Shown: positions 36,025-44,850, counted from the stretch's first letter. The stretch is 63,698 bases of DNA from an uncultured Acidobacteriota bacterium (GCA_902825985.1 CADEDC010000030.1:1-63698); one strand, 5' to 3'. The notes: generated by a model from the sequence alone, not told the origin. Made by a program: numbers and translations.

Positions 36025-36032
36025 TTTTACGG
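36019..36032. promoter_or_regulatory. Inverted repeat at the end of the response regulator gene
   Basis: CCGTAA and TTACGG flank a two-base TT centre; the repeat includes the regulator's stop codon and lies 51 bp before the small exported protein gene. It is AT-rich for this genome. It could be the binding site of the NarL-type regulator or a short terminator stem. Confidence 0.35.
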
Positions 36033-36083
36033 ATACCGGCACCCCCCGGCGAACTGCTTCAATGATTCGCAGGGAGGGTTACG

Positions 36084-36473
36084 ATGTCGATGACAACGTT
36101 CCGGATGGGATTGACGGGTTTCGTGGTGGCGGTCGCGCTGGTTGCGGCGGCGCCGTCGCAGGCGCAGGACCAGCCCGGGCAGCTCGCCGCACTCGCGAAG
36201 GAAGCGCGGACACCGGCCGATCATGCGAAGGTCGCGAAGAGCTACCGGCTGCAGGCGGACGAGTTCGACGCCCGCGCGGCTGAGTACGAAGCGCGCGTCG
36301 CCCGGCTGGCGAAGCACCAGCCCGGCATCTCCTACAAGTGGCCGGCCATGGCGCCGCCCGACATCACCAGGGCCAAGCAGCAGGCGATGGCGGCGCGCCG
36401 CGCCGCCCGTGAGAGCCGTGCCCTGGCCGAGCAGCACGTCCATCTGTCGGTCGAAGCGCTGGCCAATGACTGA
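36084..36473 (+). CDS. Small exported alpha-helical protein
   Basis: A 129-residue protein with a signal peptide (about residues 1-28, ending PSQAQ). The mature part is highly charged and helical (KSYRLQADEFDARAAEYEAR, ARRAARESRALAEQ), so a coiled coil in the periplasm is likely. GGGAGGG precedes the ATG. It follows the two-component genes by 59 bp and ends 18 bp before the convergent porin gene. I recognise no family. Possible roles include an accessory sensor or a target of the two-component system. Confidence 0.7.
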   Translation: MSMTTFRMGLTGFVVAVALVAAAPSQAQDQPGQLAALAKEARTPADHAKVAKSYRLQADEFDARAAEYEARVARLAKHQPGISYKWPAMAPPDITRAKQQAMAARRAARESRALAEQHVHLSVEALAND

Positions 36474-36491
36474 ACGGCGCCGGCCGCGATC

Positions 36492-37964
36492 CTAGTAGTT
36501 CCACTGCACCTGCACGCCGACGCGAGTGCCGTCGGTGCTGCGGGTGTAGGGGAACGACGAGGTCCGGGTCCGCGTGAACGAACGCGTGAACATGCCGGTG
36601 ACTTCGAATTCCGCCCACCTGGCGAACTCCAGCCCGAAGTCGATTTCGTTGACCCGCTCACGCGGCGCGTTGCGGCCGAACTTGCGGCCGCCATCGTAGT
36701 ACTGCCAGCGTGAGAACGGGAACCAGGTGCCGGTGCGGCGGCTCTGGCGCAGGTAACCGACCTGCACGTAGCCGCCGTGCAGGTCGTCCGCCTCGATGGT
36801 CCGGTTGTCGGCGCTCAGTGCCGGGCCGCGGCCGAACGTCCACTCGGCTTCGACGCCGATCGGCTGCGGATACCAGACCGCGCTCACCGCGGCCCGCTGG
36901 TCGAGCACGCCATCCGCCGGCCCGCTGGGAGTGAACGTCGCGCCGCCCGAGGTGATCGCCTGCGTCGGCGAGACGAAGTGCCCGCGATATCCCTGGAGGC
37001 CGAGTTCGACGTACTGTCCGCTGGCCAGCTTGAACGGGTACGAGACGCGGCCGTAGACGTGCACGTCGCCATTTTGATCGCCGCGGTTCAGCCCCTGCCC
37101 CGAGTAGACACCGGCCGAGACCACGCCGTAGTCGCCGGAGCCCTTGAGTCCCAGCCCGGTCAGGTCGCGAAAGCGGCGGCGCGCTTCCGGTGAGGCCCAC
37201 ATCAGCGCCGCCCCGAGATCGCGTTCGCCCTCGACCGCGCTGTTGAGCGCATCCGGCCGCTCGAGCGCCGCGCGATTCTGGCTCGACTGCATGTTGACGA
37301 ACCCGAACGGCACTTTCGACTGTCCGAACCGCAGCCGCCACGCCTTGGCCTTGTCGAGCGCCAGATCGGCGTAGAGGTCACGGGCCTGCAGCGAGTAGTC
37401 GGCCGCGCCGGTGGAGGCGTTGAAGTCGTACTGCCCGTACAGATACAGGCGATTGGTCACGTCGCCGCTGAAGATGAAGCGGCCGCGGCGGATGACGAAC
37501 GACTCGTTCGGGTTCACCGACCGATCGGCCGGCACGTCGACCGGCGCGCCGTCGTACGACAGGACGTCGGTATAGCGGAACTGCGTGTAGCCGCGCAGCC
37601 CGATCTTCTCGTACCACTTGTTCGACAGCGTCTTGGCGATGGCGGGACCGAGGTCCGGGCTGCCGGCCCGTATCGACTCGATGGTCTTCTGCTGCGCGTC
37701 GACCCTGGCTGACACCGCCGCCACCTGCTGCGCCGCCGGTCCGTCGGCCGGCGCCGGCGCGGCGGCCTCGGCGACCAGCCGGATCTCCTCGTACTCGGCG
37801 GCCGTTATCGACCCGCGGTCCCGCAGCACTTGCATCAGCTTCAGCAGCGCCTCGTTCGCCGCTTCGCCGGGTGCGACGGTCGCCAGCGACAACGCCGCCG
37901 TCAACGCGCCCGATATCGCCGCCCGGCGCCACCGGGCGCCACCGCTCGCCTCTCGTCGTTGCAT
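36492..37964 (-). CDS. Phosphate-selective porin O/P-type outer-membrane channel
   Basis: A 490-residue outer-membrane protein. A signal peptide (about 1-35) is followed by a short SH3-like/coiled-coil lead (ALLKLMQVLRDRGSITAAEY, AQQKTIESIR). The barrel then begins KIGLRGYTQFRYTDVLSYDG and contains FVIRRGRFIFSGDV, LRFGQSKVPFGFVNMQSS and the terminal strand RVGVQVQWNY, ending in an aromatic residue as outer-membrane barrels do. This matches the OprO/OprP family; anion or phosphate selectivity is family knowledge and not proved here. I chose the ATG at 37964 because it gives a signal peptide and a TATGTT box lies 8 bp upstream. No pho or pst genes are near. Confidence 0.87.
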   Translation of the reverse strand: MQRREASGGARWRRAAISGALTAALSLATVAPGEAANEALLKLMQVLRDRGSITAAEYEEIRLVAEAAAPAPADGPAAQQVAAVSARVDAQQKTIESIRAGSPDLGPAIAKTLSNKWYEKIGLRGYTQFRYTDVLSYDGAPVDVPADRSVNPNESFVIRRGRFIFSGDVTNRLYLYGQYDFNASTGAADYSLQARDLYADLALDKAKAWRLRFGQSKVPFGFVNMQSSQNRAALERPDALNSAVEGERDLGAALMWASPEARRRFRDLTGLGLKGSGDYGVVSAGVYSGQGLNRGDQNGDVHVYGRVSYPFKLASGQYVELGLQGYRGHFVSPTQAITSGGATFTPSGPADGVLDQRAAVSAVWYPQPIGVEAEWTFGRGPALSADNRTIEADDLHGGYVQVGYLRQSRRTGTWFPFSRWQYYDGGRKFGRNAPRERVNEIDFGLEFARWAEFEVTGMFTRSFTRTRTSSFPYTRSTDGTRVGVQVQWNY

Positions 37965-37972
37965 CGATGACA

Positions 37973-37978
37973 AACATA
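37973..37978 (-). promoter_or_regulatory. Candidate -10 box of the porin gene
   Basis: On the minus strand TATGTT ends eight bases before the ATG at 37964, with no Shine-Dalgarno sequence in between. The upstream stretch (to about 38030) is AT-rich relative to the genome. Confidence 0.35.
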
Positions 37979-38077
37979 CGAAATTCAGGTTTCGCCGATG
38001 TGTCCGCCATGTTTCGGACGGATTAACAATCGCCGGCCGCCGCCGGATTCCGTCGCGCCCGTAAGGAAACCGACAGC

Positions 38078-38791
38078 GTGTCGATCGTGCGAAGATGGGT
38101 GGCGATGGCTGGCGCACGCCGGTATCGGGCCGGTGAATCGCTCGAGGACTTCTGCCGATCGTGCAAGACCGACCGGATGCACACGGTCATGGTCGTCGAC
38201 CCGGACGGTCGGCCGATCCGCGTCGTCTGTGGCTTCTGCGACAGCGAGCACAATTACCGCGGCGGGCCGCGCATCGACAGCGACGGCACGGCGGCGGACC
38301 ACCAGACGCCGCAGTCCCGCCGCCATGCCGATGCGGCCGCGCCGTCGTCAGCCCCGGCCCGCCCGCCTGCCGCACGCAGCGGCGAGGCGCCGTTTCCGAT
38401 CGTCAGCGACCGCGAAAGGATAGCTGCACCGATGTCCAGTGACGCCGCCGGCGACCTCGAACTGCTGATCCGGCGCATCATCCGCGAGGAAGGCGGGCTG
38501 ACCCCGGCCGCGCCGGCGGCGAAATGGCGCGGCGGCACCCTCGTGCTGAGGCCGGGAACGCCAGGGCTCCAGGAGAAGAGCTGGCCGATCGAGACGTTCT
38601 TCCACAAGGTGGTGATGCTGCGCAACCGCCTGCGGACCCTCGAACAGCAGGTGAATGCCGCCGACCTGCCCGACGACGCGAAGGTGAAGCTGCAGGGCTA
38701 CATCACCGGTTGCTACGGCTCGCTCACCAGCTTCAACGTCCTCTTCGCGGACGAGGACGATCAATTCAAGGGGGCGGGAACCGCTGATTGA
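38078..38791 (+). CDS. Zinc-ribbon protein of unknown function
   Basis: A 237-residue soluble protein. An N-terminal zinc ribbon is formed by two CxxC knuckles (FCRSC and VCGFCDSEH) 24 residues apart. A Pro/Ala/His-rich linker follows (about residues 75-125), then a helical C-terminal domain (LELLIRRIIREEGGLTPAAP, FFHKVVMLRNRLRTLEQQVN). I recall similar ribbon proteins as a conserved unannotated group in Acidobacteriota. The start is GTG at 38078 with AAGGA upstream; an ATG at 38105 would also keep the ribbon. The 3' end overlaps the convergent hydrolase gene by 26 bp. Nucleic-acid or protein binding through the ribbon is likely but unproven. Confidence 0.75.
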   Translation: MSIVRRWVAMAGARRYRAGESLEDFCRSCKTDRMHTVMVVDPDGRPIRVVCGFCDSEHNYRGGPRIDSDGTAADHQTPQSRRHADAAAPSSAPARPPAARSGEAPFPIVSDRERIAAPMSSDAAGDLELLIRRIIREEGGLTPAAPAAKWRGGTLVLRPGTPGLQEKSWPIETFFHKVVMLRNRLRTLEQQVNAADLPDDAKVKLQGYITGCYGSLTSFNVLFADEDDQFKGAGTAD

Positions 38792-40118
38792 TGCGGGCGA
38801 TCATCGCCGGGTCCTCGGTGAGATCGGCGGCCCGCACCGCCTGCTGATACAGCGACTGCACCTGCCACGGCCAGGCCTGCCGCTGCAGCGCGCGCCCGTA
38901 GGCCGCATCCGCCTCGTCCGGATGCCCGAGGTAGATGTGCGCCTCGCCTTCCGTCGCGTGGCGCCACACATCGTCCTTGCCGCTCGCCGCACATTGCGCC
39001 AGCGCCTGCTGCGCGTACCCCATCGATGCCGTGACGTCGCAGCGATAGGCACGCGCCATGAACGCGCAGTTGATCGCGTGGTAGAACGCCTGCGCCGCAT
39101 CCGAGCCGAACGACTCCTCGAACCCCTGACGATACAAGGCGAGCGCTTCCTCGGCGTCGGCCTTGCGGTGTTCGACCAGCCAGCGGCGCTTCAACCGCCC
39201 GGCGAGCACGCCGAGCGGATCGGTGCCGGCGTGGCCGCCGCCGCGCAGCAGCGCGATCGCGTCGGCGCGCCGATCGACGGCATCCAGGGCGAGCGCCAGG
39301 TTGACGAGCCCCCTGTCGTCCAGCTCGGTCCGGATCGGCCACAGGGTGTCGATGGCACTCTGGAAGGCGCGCGACTCGACGGCCAGCCGTGCGGCGTCGA
39401 TGGCGCTGACGCTCAGGTCGCCCCGCAGTGTCTTCATCGCCAGCTTGAAGCCGAGATGGTCGGCCTTCTCGGGCTTGACGATGTCGAGATGATTGCCGTA
39501 GACGACGCGCCGATACGGCTCGGCAAACGGGTCCAGCGACGACAGCCGGGGCACGAACTCGTCGCGTTCACCGGCAACCGTCACGAAACGGAAGGGCGGG
39601 CGGCCGGTGACGTCGGCGTTCCACTGCTGGCGCAGCGTCGTGATGAACGGGCTGTCGCACGCCATGTCACGGGTCTGCCGCTTCCAGAACGCGAAGGGTG
39701 ACGCCTTCTGCAGCCCGGCGCTCGGTGTCCCGAACAGCATCAGATGCGAGACCCGCCGCCGCAGCGCGGGCTCCGACAGCAGGCCGCGCTGCACCAGCAG
39801 TCCGCCCATGCTGTGGGCGAGGAACGCCAGCGCGTCGTAGCCGTCGAGCGGCGGGACGGACGTCTGCGTCGTCAGCAACCCGCCGCCGGTGACGATTTCG
39901 GGGTCGGCGCTCCAGACGCCGGCGATGTCGAAACTGAGGCTGGTCGAGTATCCGAGGCTGTAGATGTCCCAGGCGGCCAGGGCCGCCTCGGCCGCGAGCA
40001 GCGTCGGGAAGCCGCCCCAGGTGGAGATGGCATCGCCGCCGAAGCCGTGGACGAAGACGATGGCCGCCTTGCTGCCGCGTGATTGTCGGTGGACGACGAG
40101 CTGTGGACTATCCGCCAT
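38766..40118 (-). CDS. Alpha/beta hydrolase fused to TRAFs-binding-like TPR domain
   Basis: A 450-residue cytosolic protein with two parts. Residues 1-235 are an alpha/beta hydrolase of the PGAP1/DUF676-like lipase type: oxyanion segment VFVHGFGG, nucleophile Ser103 in AHSMGG, acid Asp186 in AGERDEFV, and base His210 in GNHLDIVK. Residues 250-450 are TPR-like and closely follow the pattern of the MAP3K-TRAFs-binding (DUF4071) domain (RLKRRWLVEHRKADAEEALA, LYRQGFEESF, IYLGHPDEADAAYGRALQ). Catalytic residues are intact, so lipase or esterase action, perhaps on membranes, is expected. It starts 72 bp from, and divergent to, the 969-residue gene. Similar hydrolase-plus-sensor fusions occur as effectors in predicted immune systems, which makes this a candidate. 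Confidence 0.82.
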   Translation of the reverse strand: MADSPQLVVHRQSRGSKAAIVFVHGFGGDAISTWGGFPTLLAAEAALAAWDIYSLGYSTSLSFDIAGVWSADPEIVTGGGLLTTQTSVPPLDGYDALAFLAHSMGGLLVQRGLLSEPALRRRVSHLMLFGTPSAGLQKASPFAFWKRQTRDMACDSPFITTLRQQWNADVTGRPPFRFVTVAGERDEFVPRLSSLDPFAEPYRRVVYGNHLDIVKPEKADHLGFKLAMKTLRGDLSVSAIDAARLAVESRAFQSAIDTLWPIRTELDDRGLVNLALALDAVDRRADAIALLRGGGHAGTDPLGVLAGRLKRRWLVEHRKADAEEALALYRQGFEESFGSDAAQAFYHAINCAFMARAYRCDVTASMGYAQQALAQCAASGKDDVWRHATEGEAHIYLGHPDEADAAYGRALQRQAWPWQVQSLYQQAVRAADLTEDPAMIARINQRFPPP

Positions 40119-40129
40119 GGCCGAGATGA

Positions 40130-40137
40130 AGTATATT
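40130..40137. promoter_or_regulatory. Symmetric -10 element serving both divergent genes
   Basis: AGTATATT reads TATATT on the plus strand (40132-40137) and TATACT on the minus strand (40135-40130). The minus box lies 11 bp before the hydrolase start at 40118; the plus box is 52 bp before the ATG at 40190. Both transcripts could start from this one AT-rich element in a GC-rich gap. Confidence 0.45.
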
Positions 40138-40189
40138 CCGGCCCTCCCCGCGCACGACGCGACACAGACCTCTCGCCTGGAGTCGGCCG

Positions 40190-43099
40190 ATGCCTGCGAT
40201 TTCGCTCAAGAACGATCAGGTCCCGTTTCTGCTCGGTGGTTCCGGGTCGATTGCGGTCGATACCGGTGAACTCGCGCTCAAGGCACCGATCGCGCCGGAT
40301 GCGGCGCGGTTGCTGAACGTGTCGTTCGACGGCGGCGGTGCCCAGGCGATTGCGCTCGGCGACGCCGAGTCGCTCCAGATCGCCGTCCGGACCAGCGGCT
40401 CGGTCGAGCTGATCCCGATCTTCGCCACCTCGCCGGCCGCGGCGCTGCGCCTGCTCGATGCCTATGGCCTTGGCCGGTTCTTCGCCAGCCCCGAGCACCG
40501 GCAGCAGGGGATTCTCTGCTTCAGGACGACGGCGTCGACCAGCGCCGCCGGCAGTGGCAGCTTCCGCTACGCGGCGCTGAAGCCGACCGTCGCGCTCGAG
40601 GCCGGCGCCGACGCCGGCTATGCCTTCCTGCGGCCGTTCGACGCCAGCCTGGGCGTCCAGCAGGTGATCGCCGGGTTCTTTCGCGAAGTGCGTCTCCCCG
40701 AGCAGGCGGGCCGCGCGCCGGCGCCCGGCGAGGCGATTGCGCTGCAGTTCGGCGGCTACCTGCGGCTCGGCGCCGAGATGGCGACCGGCTACCGGCTGGC
40801 CGGGACCAAGTCGATTGCGCTCGGCCAGCTGGCGCTCTCGGAGACCTACGATCTGAGTGTCACCGGCCGCGTCGGCCTGTCGGCCGGTGTCGCCGGCCGG
40901 TTCAGCATCCTCGTCACCGCCGCCGACCGACCCGGCTGGGCGCGCGTGCTGGTGCGCCGGCATGCGGCGAAGGATCTCAAGGTGGCGGCGGACGTCACCG
41001 TCGGTTTCAAGAACGAGCTCGATCTGCCGGGCAGCGCCCACGAGTTCCTCGGCGCCGCCCTCGGGGTGAACGGCAAGAACTTCATCAACCTGTTCAATCG
41101 GGCGCTCGAGCTGTCGGACTTCGCGACGTTCCGGGCGGCGACCGACGGCCTGGCCCAGAAGTTCGTCGAAGCGATCATCGGCAAGTCGTTCGACGCCCTG
41201 TCGTCGAAGACCGAGTTCGAGCGGTTCATGGCGACCGTGGCGCGCGTCGTGAAGAGCGTCGAGCAGGTGCAGGACCGGGCGGTGACGCTGTTCGATCGCT
41301 ATTTCGACCGGCTGACGCCGCTGACGCAGTTCCTGGAACGGATCCAGTCGCTGACCGACGAGCGGCTGGCGGCGCTCCGCGCCGAGCTCGATCCCGAGCG
41401 CTGGGCGATGCTGGCGCAGCTCACCGACGGCGACCCGCTGGCGTTCCTGCTCGACCAGGTGACGGTCGACGGCCGGCGGCGCAGCAGCGTCGCCACGCTC
41501 AAGGCGCGCGCCGATGCCGCGCTCGCCCTCGTCCGCGACCGCGCCCACGACGACCTGCGGCGCGTCATCACGACCGCGAAGCAGGAATTCGGCGTCGATC
41601 GGTTCATGCGCGCGCTGGCCGCCATCGACACCCCCGACGAACTGCGCGCCGTCGCCAACGACCGCCTCGGACTGTTCGTGCGGCGCCTCGTCGGCCGGGC
41701 GCTCGACTCGTCGACCAACATCAAGGAGGCGTTCGCCGACGTGCGCGCCGTGCTCCAGAACGTCGACGCCTTCGCGAACCGCCTCTTCACGACGTTCAAG
41801 GAGGCCAGCAACCGGTCCTATGGCGCCGCCCTGCACGCCGAGTACAGCCGGGCCTCGGAGTCCGATTCGCTGATCGACGTCGACCTCAACCTGTCGACGC
41901 CCCGCGGCCGCGCCCTCATGCGCGAGGCCGGACGCGGCGACTTCGAACAGGTGCTCACCGTCACCGATGCCGAGATCGTCCAGCTGCGCGAAGGGGTGTT
42001 CACCCACCGCACCCGGCGCCAGAGCCCCTTCAAGGTCAACATCGTCGGCTGGCACCGCGACTATCAGTACGAAGGGTTCGATCGCGTGATCAGCGAGGCC
42101 GAACAGCGGCTGGTGCCGGGCGAGCACGGCATCACCGTGTTCACGACCGCCAGCCTCCAGATCGAACGCGAGCGGCGGCGCCAGGACGAGACGGTCCACG
42201 TCAACTTCCTGCTGCGGGCGCTGGGCGAGTCGGCCGGCGTCGTGAAGTCGCGGCCCCGCGACCGTGACTACGTCGTCGATGGCCTGCGTTCGCTGCAGGT
42301 CAGGTACGAGCTGGCGTTCACCGACGAGGACACCTCGGAGATGGAGCTGCGCGACTACCTCGGGTTCGCGCAGGAGCTCGGGCTGGCCGAGCAGGGCGCC
42401 ACGTTCGAGCAGCTGGCGCCGTTGCTCGACCGGCAGCCGGGCGGCGGCTTCGGCGACGTCAAGGCGGCCTACGATGTCCGTTTCGGACCACCGGCGCTCG
42501 CCGCGCTGCTGTCCGTGTCGAGCATTTCGCCGGTCGCCGAGAAGACGATTCGTCAGGCGCTGCGCCACATCGTCCTGGCGAACTATCTGAAGAGCCGCGA
42601 GATGCACGACGTCGCCTTTGCCTACGCGACGCCCGGCGTGTTCGATCTGTTCCACGACGAGGGTGCGGCGAAATTCGCCGGCCATTCGCAGCGGTCGTTC
42701 GCCGTCCGGGTGGCAGCCGGCATCGCGGCGCCGGCGCGGGTCGACCTCGACACCATGGAACTGAACGTCCTCGCGACGCTGTTCAACATCGAAAACGCGT
42801 TGATCAAGGCGATCCGGAACCTCTACAAGGTGCTCGGCGGCCCGGCAATCGACCTGGCGAAGTTCGAGAAGGCGCTGGCCGGCTTCGGCGCCGCCATGAA
42901 GCAGTTCGACGACTTCGATCAGACGTCGCGCCGGGAGGGTGTCGGCACCAACACGTTGTTCGTCGTGTTCGATGCGCTCGTCCGGATCGCCGCAAAGGGG
43001 GCGCCGGCCACTGCATCCGTGCTGCGCCTCACCAGCCGGTCCGGCGAGCGGACCGTCGAGAAACTGTTCCTGTCGGCCGCCGCGGCCGCCGCCGACTGA
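40190..43099 (+). CDS. 969-residue uncharacterised protein
   Basis: A large soluble protein without signal peptide, membrane helix or recognised domain. The first 250 residues are beta-rich (VPFLLGGSGSIAVDTGELAL, FGGYLRLGAEMATGYRLAGT). Residues 270-560 are long charged helices (FVEAIIGKSFDALSSKTEFE, RVVKSVEQVQDRAVTLFDRY). The remainder is mixed, with a strand-rich segment near 590-660 (IDVDLNLSTPRGRALM, FKVNIVGWHRDYQYEGFDRV) and a helical end with an Ala-rich tail. The ATG at 40190 follows CTGGAG. It is divergent from the hydrolase-TPR gene and is followed 51 bp on by a membrane protein gene, so the three form a compact locus. The mixture of beta head and helical arm recalls large structural or sensor proteins; no function is assigned. 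Confidence 0.8.
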   Translation: MPAISLKNDQVPFLLGGSGSIAVDTGELALKAPIAPDAARLLNVSFDGGGAQAIALGDAESLQIAVRTSGSVELIPIFATSPAAALRLLDAYGLGRFFASPEHRQQGILCFRTTASTSAAGSGSFRYAALKPTVALEAGADAGYAFLRPFDASLGVQQVIAGFFREVRLPEQAGRAPAPGEAIALQFGGYLRLGAEMATGYRLAGTKSIALGQLALSETYDLSVTGRVGLSAGVAGRFSILVTAADRPGWARVLVRRHAAKDLKVAADVTVGFKNELDLPGSAHEFLGAALGVNGKNFINLFNRALELSDFATFRAATDGLAQKFVEAIIGKSFDALSSKTEFERFMATVARVVKSVEQVQDRAVTLFDRYFDRLTPLTQFLERIQSLTDERLAALRAELDPERWAMLAQLTDGDPLAFLLDQVTVDGRRRSSVATLKARADAALALVRDRAHDDLRRVITTAKQEFGVDRFMRALAAIDTPDELRAVANDRLGLFVRRLVGRALDSSTNIKEAFADVRAVLQNVDAFANRLFTTFKEASNRSYGAALHAEYSRASESDSLIDVDLNLSTPRGRALMREAGRGDFEQVLTVTDAEIVQLREGVFTHRTRRQSPFKVNIVGWHRDYQYEGFDRVISEAEQRLVPGEHGITVFTTASLQIERERRRQDETVHVNFLLRALGESAGVVKSRPRDRDYVVDGLRSLQVRYELAFTDEDTSEMELRDYLGFAQELGLAEQGATFEQLAPLLDRQPGGGFGDVKAAYDVRFGPPALAALLSVSSISPVAEKTIRQALRHIVLANYLKSREMHDVAFAYATPGVFDLFHDEGAAKFAGHSQRSFAVRVAAGIAAPARVDLDTMELNVLATLFNIENALIKAIRNLYKVLGGPAIDLAKFEKALAGFGAAMKQFDDFDQTSRREGVGTNTLFVVFDALVRIAAKGAPATASVLRLTSRSGERTVEKLFLSAAAAAAD

Positions 43100-43150
43100 G
43101 CGCGCCGGGAGCCATCGAGCATCAGATCCGGGATCAGACCGAGGTGAACC

Positions 43151-44623
43151 GTGTTCGACTCGCCGTTGATTGAGGTGGCCATCGGCCTCTCGTTCGTCTT
43201 CCTGCTGCTCAGCCTGCTGGTCAGCTCGCTGTGCGAGATGCTGGCCGGCGTGTTCAAGTGGCGGGCCCAGTACCTCTGGGCCGGTCTCGAGACGCTGCTG
43301 CAGAGTCCCGAGGCGCGAACCCGCCTGTATGAGCATCCGCTGATAAAAGGGCTGGCGCCGATGAAGATCGGACCGCGTCCAGTCACCGGTCTGCTCGCCA
43401 GAATCGGCCTCATCCCGGGTGGCGGGCCGTCGTACATCCCGTCCCGCACGTTCGCGATGGCGCTCCTCGACGTCGTCCGTGAGCCGAATGCCGTCGCCGC
43501 CGACGTCGAAGCCCGAGTCGAGGCACTCATCGACCAGGCGACCAGAAATCCGAGCGCGCTGGTGGCGTCGTTCGGGCAGCTGGTGCAGCACCTCGAGTCG
43601 GATCCGGCGCTCGCCGGGCTGGCGACACGCGTCCAGGATCTGCGGCAGCGGCTCTTCCAGTCGGTCGATCCCGCGGTACTGAGCTCGCTCACCTGGCAGG
43701 TGGAGAACGCCGTCGCCGGCGTGCCGACCAGCGGGCAGGGAAGCCTCGGCCCGGTGACGGAGTGGCTGGCCCACGCCGGCAAGGCCCGCCACTACGTCGA
43801 GCTGCGCGCCGCCCTGGCCGACGCGCTCGCCGCCATGCCGGTGACGCAGCCGGCGGCCCGGGAGTGCCGGACGACGCTCGAGAGCATCCTCGGGCGCTTC
43901 ACCCTCGGCAGCCCCGAGGAGATTGCGCGCGAGTTGCAGCGGTTCGTCGCCGGCTCGAAAGAGGTGCGCCAGGCGATCGTCCAGGCCGGCGAGTCGCTGC
44001 ACGGGCTGGCCGGATCGCTGCGGCCGCTGCTGGACGACGCGGCCGGAGACGTGGAGCGCTTCCGCGAGAATGTCGAAACCTGGTTCAACAACTCGATGGA
44101 CCGCGTCTCGGGCGCCTACAAGCGCCACACGCTCGCGTGGCAGGCCGCCATCGGTCTGGCGCTGGCCATCGTGATGAACGTCGATGCGCTTCAGATCACG
44201 CGCTCGCTGTGGCACGACCGGGCGTTGCGCGAGGTGCTGGTCGCCCAGGCCGAAACGGTCGCCAGGCAGGAACAGCCGCCGTCCGGTGCCGCCGCGCAGT
44301 TCAGCACCTTGCGCAGGGAGGTCGGGTCGCTCGGCCTGCCGATCGGCTGGCGGGGATGCGAGACGACGAGCACGGACGAGGCCGCGGTCGGCACGCGGAT
44401 GCTGTGGTGCGAGCCGGGATGGTGGGGCTGGGCGCTCATCCCGATGGTGCTCGGCTGGTGCCTCACCGCCGCGGCGGTGTCGCTCGGTGCACCGTTCTGG
44501 TTCGACACGCTGAAGAGGTTCATCAGCATCCGGTCGTCCGGAAAGGCGCCGGAAGAGCGGCCGGTCGCTCCGAAGGTCGTGCCGCAACCGCGCGAGCCGG
44601 GAGAACGTCCACCAACAACGTGA
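43151..44623 (+). CDS. Uncharacterised multi-domain membrane protein
   Basis: A 490-residue inner-membrane protein. An N-terminal helix (LIEVAIGLSFVFLLLSLLVS, about residues 5-28) leads to a large cytosolic helical part. Two more membrane helices lie near residues 335-352 (WQAAIGLALAIVMNV) and 425-450 (WWGWALIPMVLGWCLTAAAV), before a short basic tail (FWFDTLKRFISIRSS). The opening FDSPLIEVAIG and the ending GAPFWFDTLKR are, as I recall, hallmarks of a widespread unnamed family. The start is GTG at 43151 with GAGGTG eight bases before. It is 51 bp downstream of the 969-residue gene, in the same operon. A membrane-anchoring partner for the soluble neighbours is plausible. Confidence 0.78.
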   Translation: MFDSPLIEVAIGLSFVFLLLSLLVSSLCEMLAGVFKWRAQYLWAGLETLLQSPEARTRLYEHPLIKGLAPMKIGPRPVTGLLARIGLIPGGGPSYIPSRTFAMALLDVVREPNAVAADVEARVEALIDQATRNPSALVASFGQLVQHLESDPALAGLATRVQDLRQRLFQSVDPAVLSSLTWQVENAVAGVPTSGQGSLGPVTEWLAHAGKARHYVELRAALADALAAMPVTQPAARECRTTLESILGRFTLGSPEEIARELQRFVAGSKEVRQAIVQAGESLHGLAGSLRPLLDDAAGDVERFRENVETWFNNSMDRVSGAYKRHTLAWQAAIGLALAIVMNVDALQITRSLWHDRALREVLVAQAETVARQEQPPSGAAAQFSTLRREVGSLGLPIGWRGCETTSTDEAAVGTRMLWCEPGWWGWALIPMVLGWCLTAAAVSLGAPFWFDTLKRFISIRSSGKAPEERPVAPKVVPQPREPGERPPTT

Positions 44624-44850
44624 GCCGATTCGGACGCGATGCACGCAGTCATGAGTGTGGAGACAATCATGCTGCCGCGTATGCCACTGCTGCTGCTGTT
44701 GGCGCTCGCACGTCGGTCGAGCCGCGGCGGGCCCTCGCCCAGCCGGCCGCCGGCCGGGTTGCCGTGACGCCGGTGGTCGGCGCCCGGCGGCAGGCGTTGC
44801 CGCTGTCGATTCAGTTCTGAGGCGCGATCCGCGCCAACCCGCGTGCGGCC

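Noticed and set aside
36492..37964. A phosphate-uptake operon around the porin
   Set aside because: No pst, pho or phosphatase genes are adjacent and no Pho box was seen; specificity by family name is unsafe.
44639..44767. A 42-codon reading frame with a Leu-rich start (MPLLLLLALARRSS) after the membrane protein gene
   Set aside because: It looks like a signal peptide but runs into Arg/Pro-rich text and stops; a frameshifted tiny secreted peptide cannot be excluded, yet nothing supports it.
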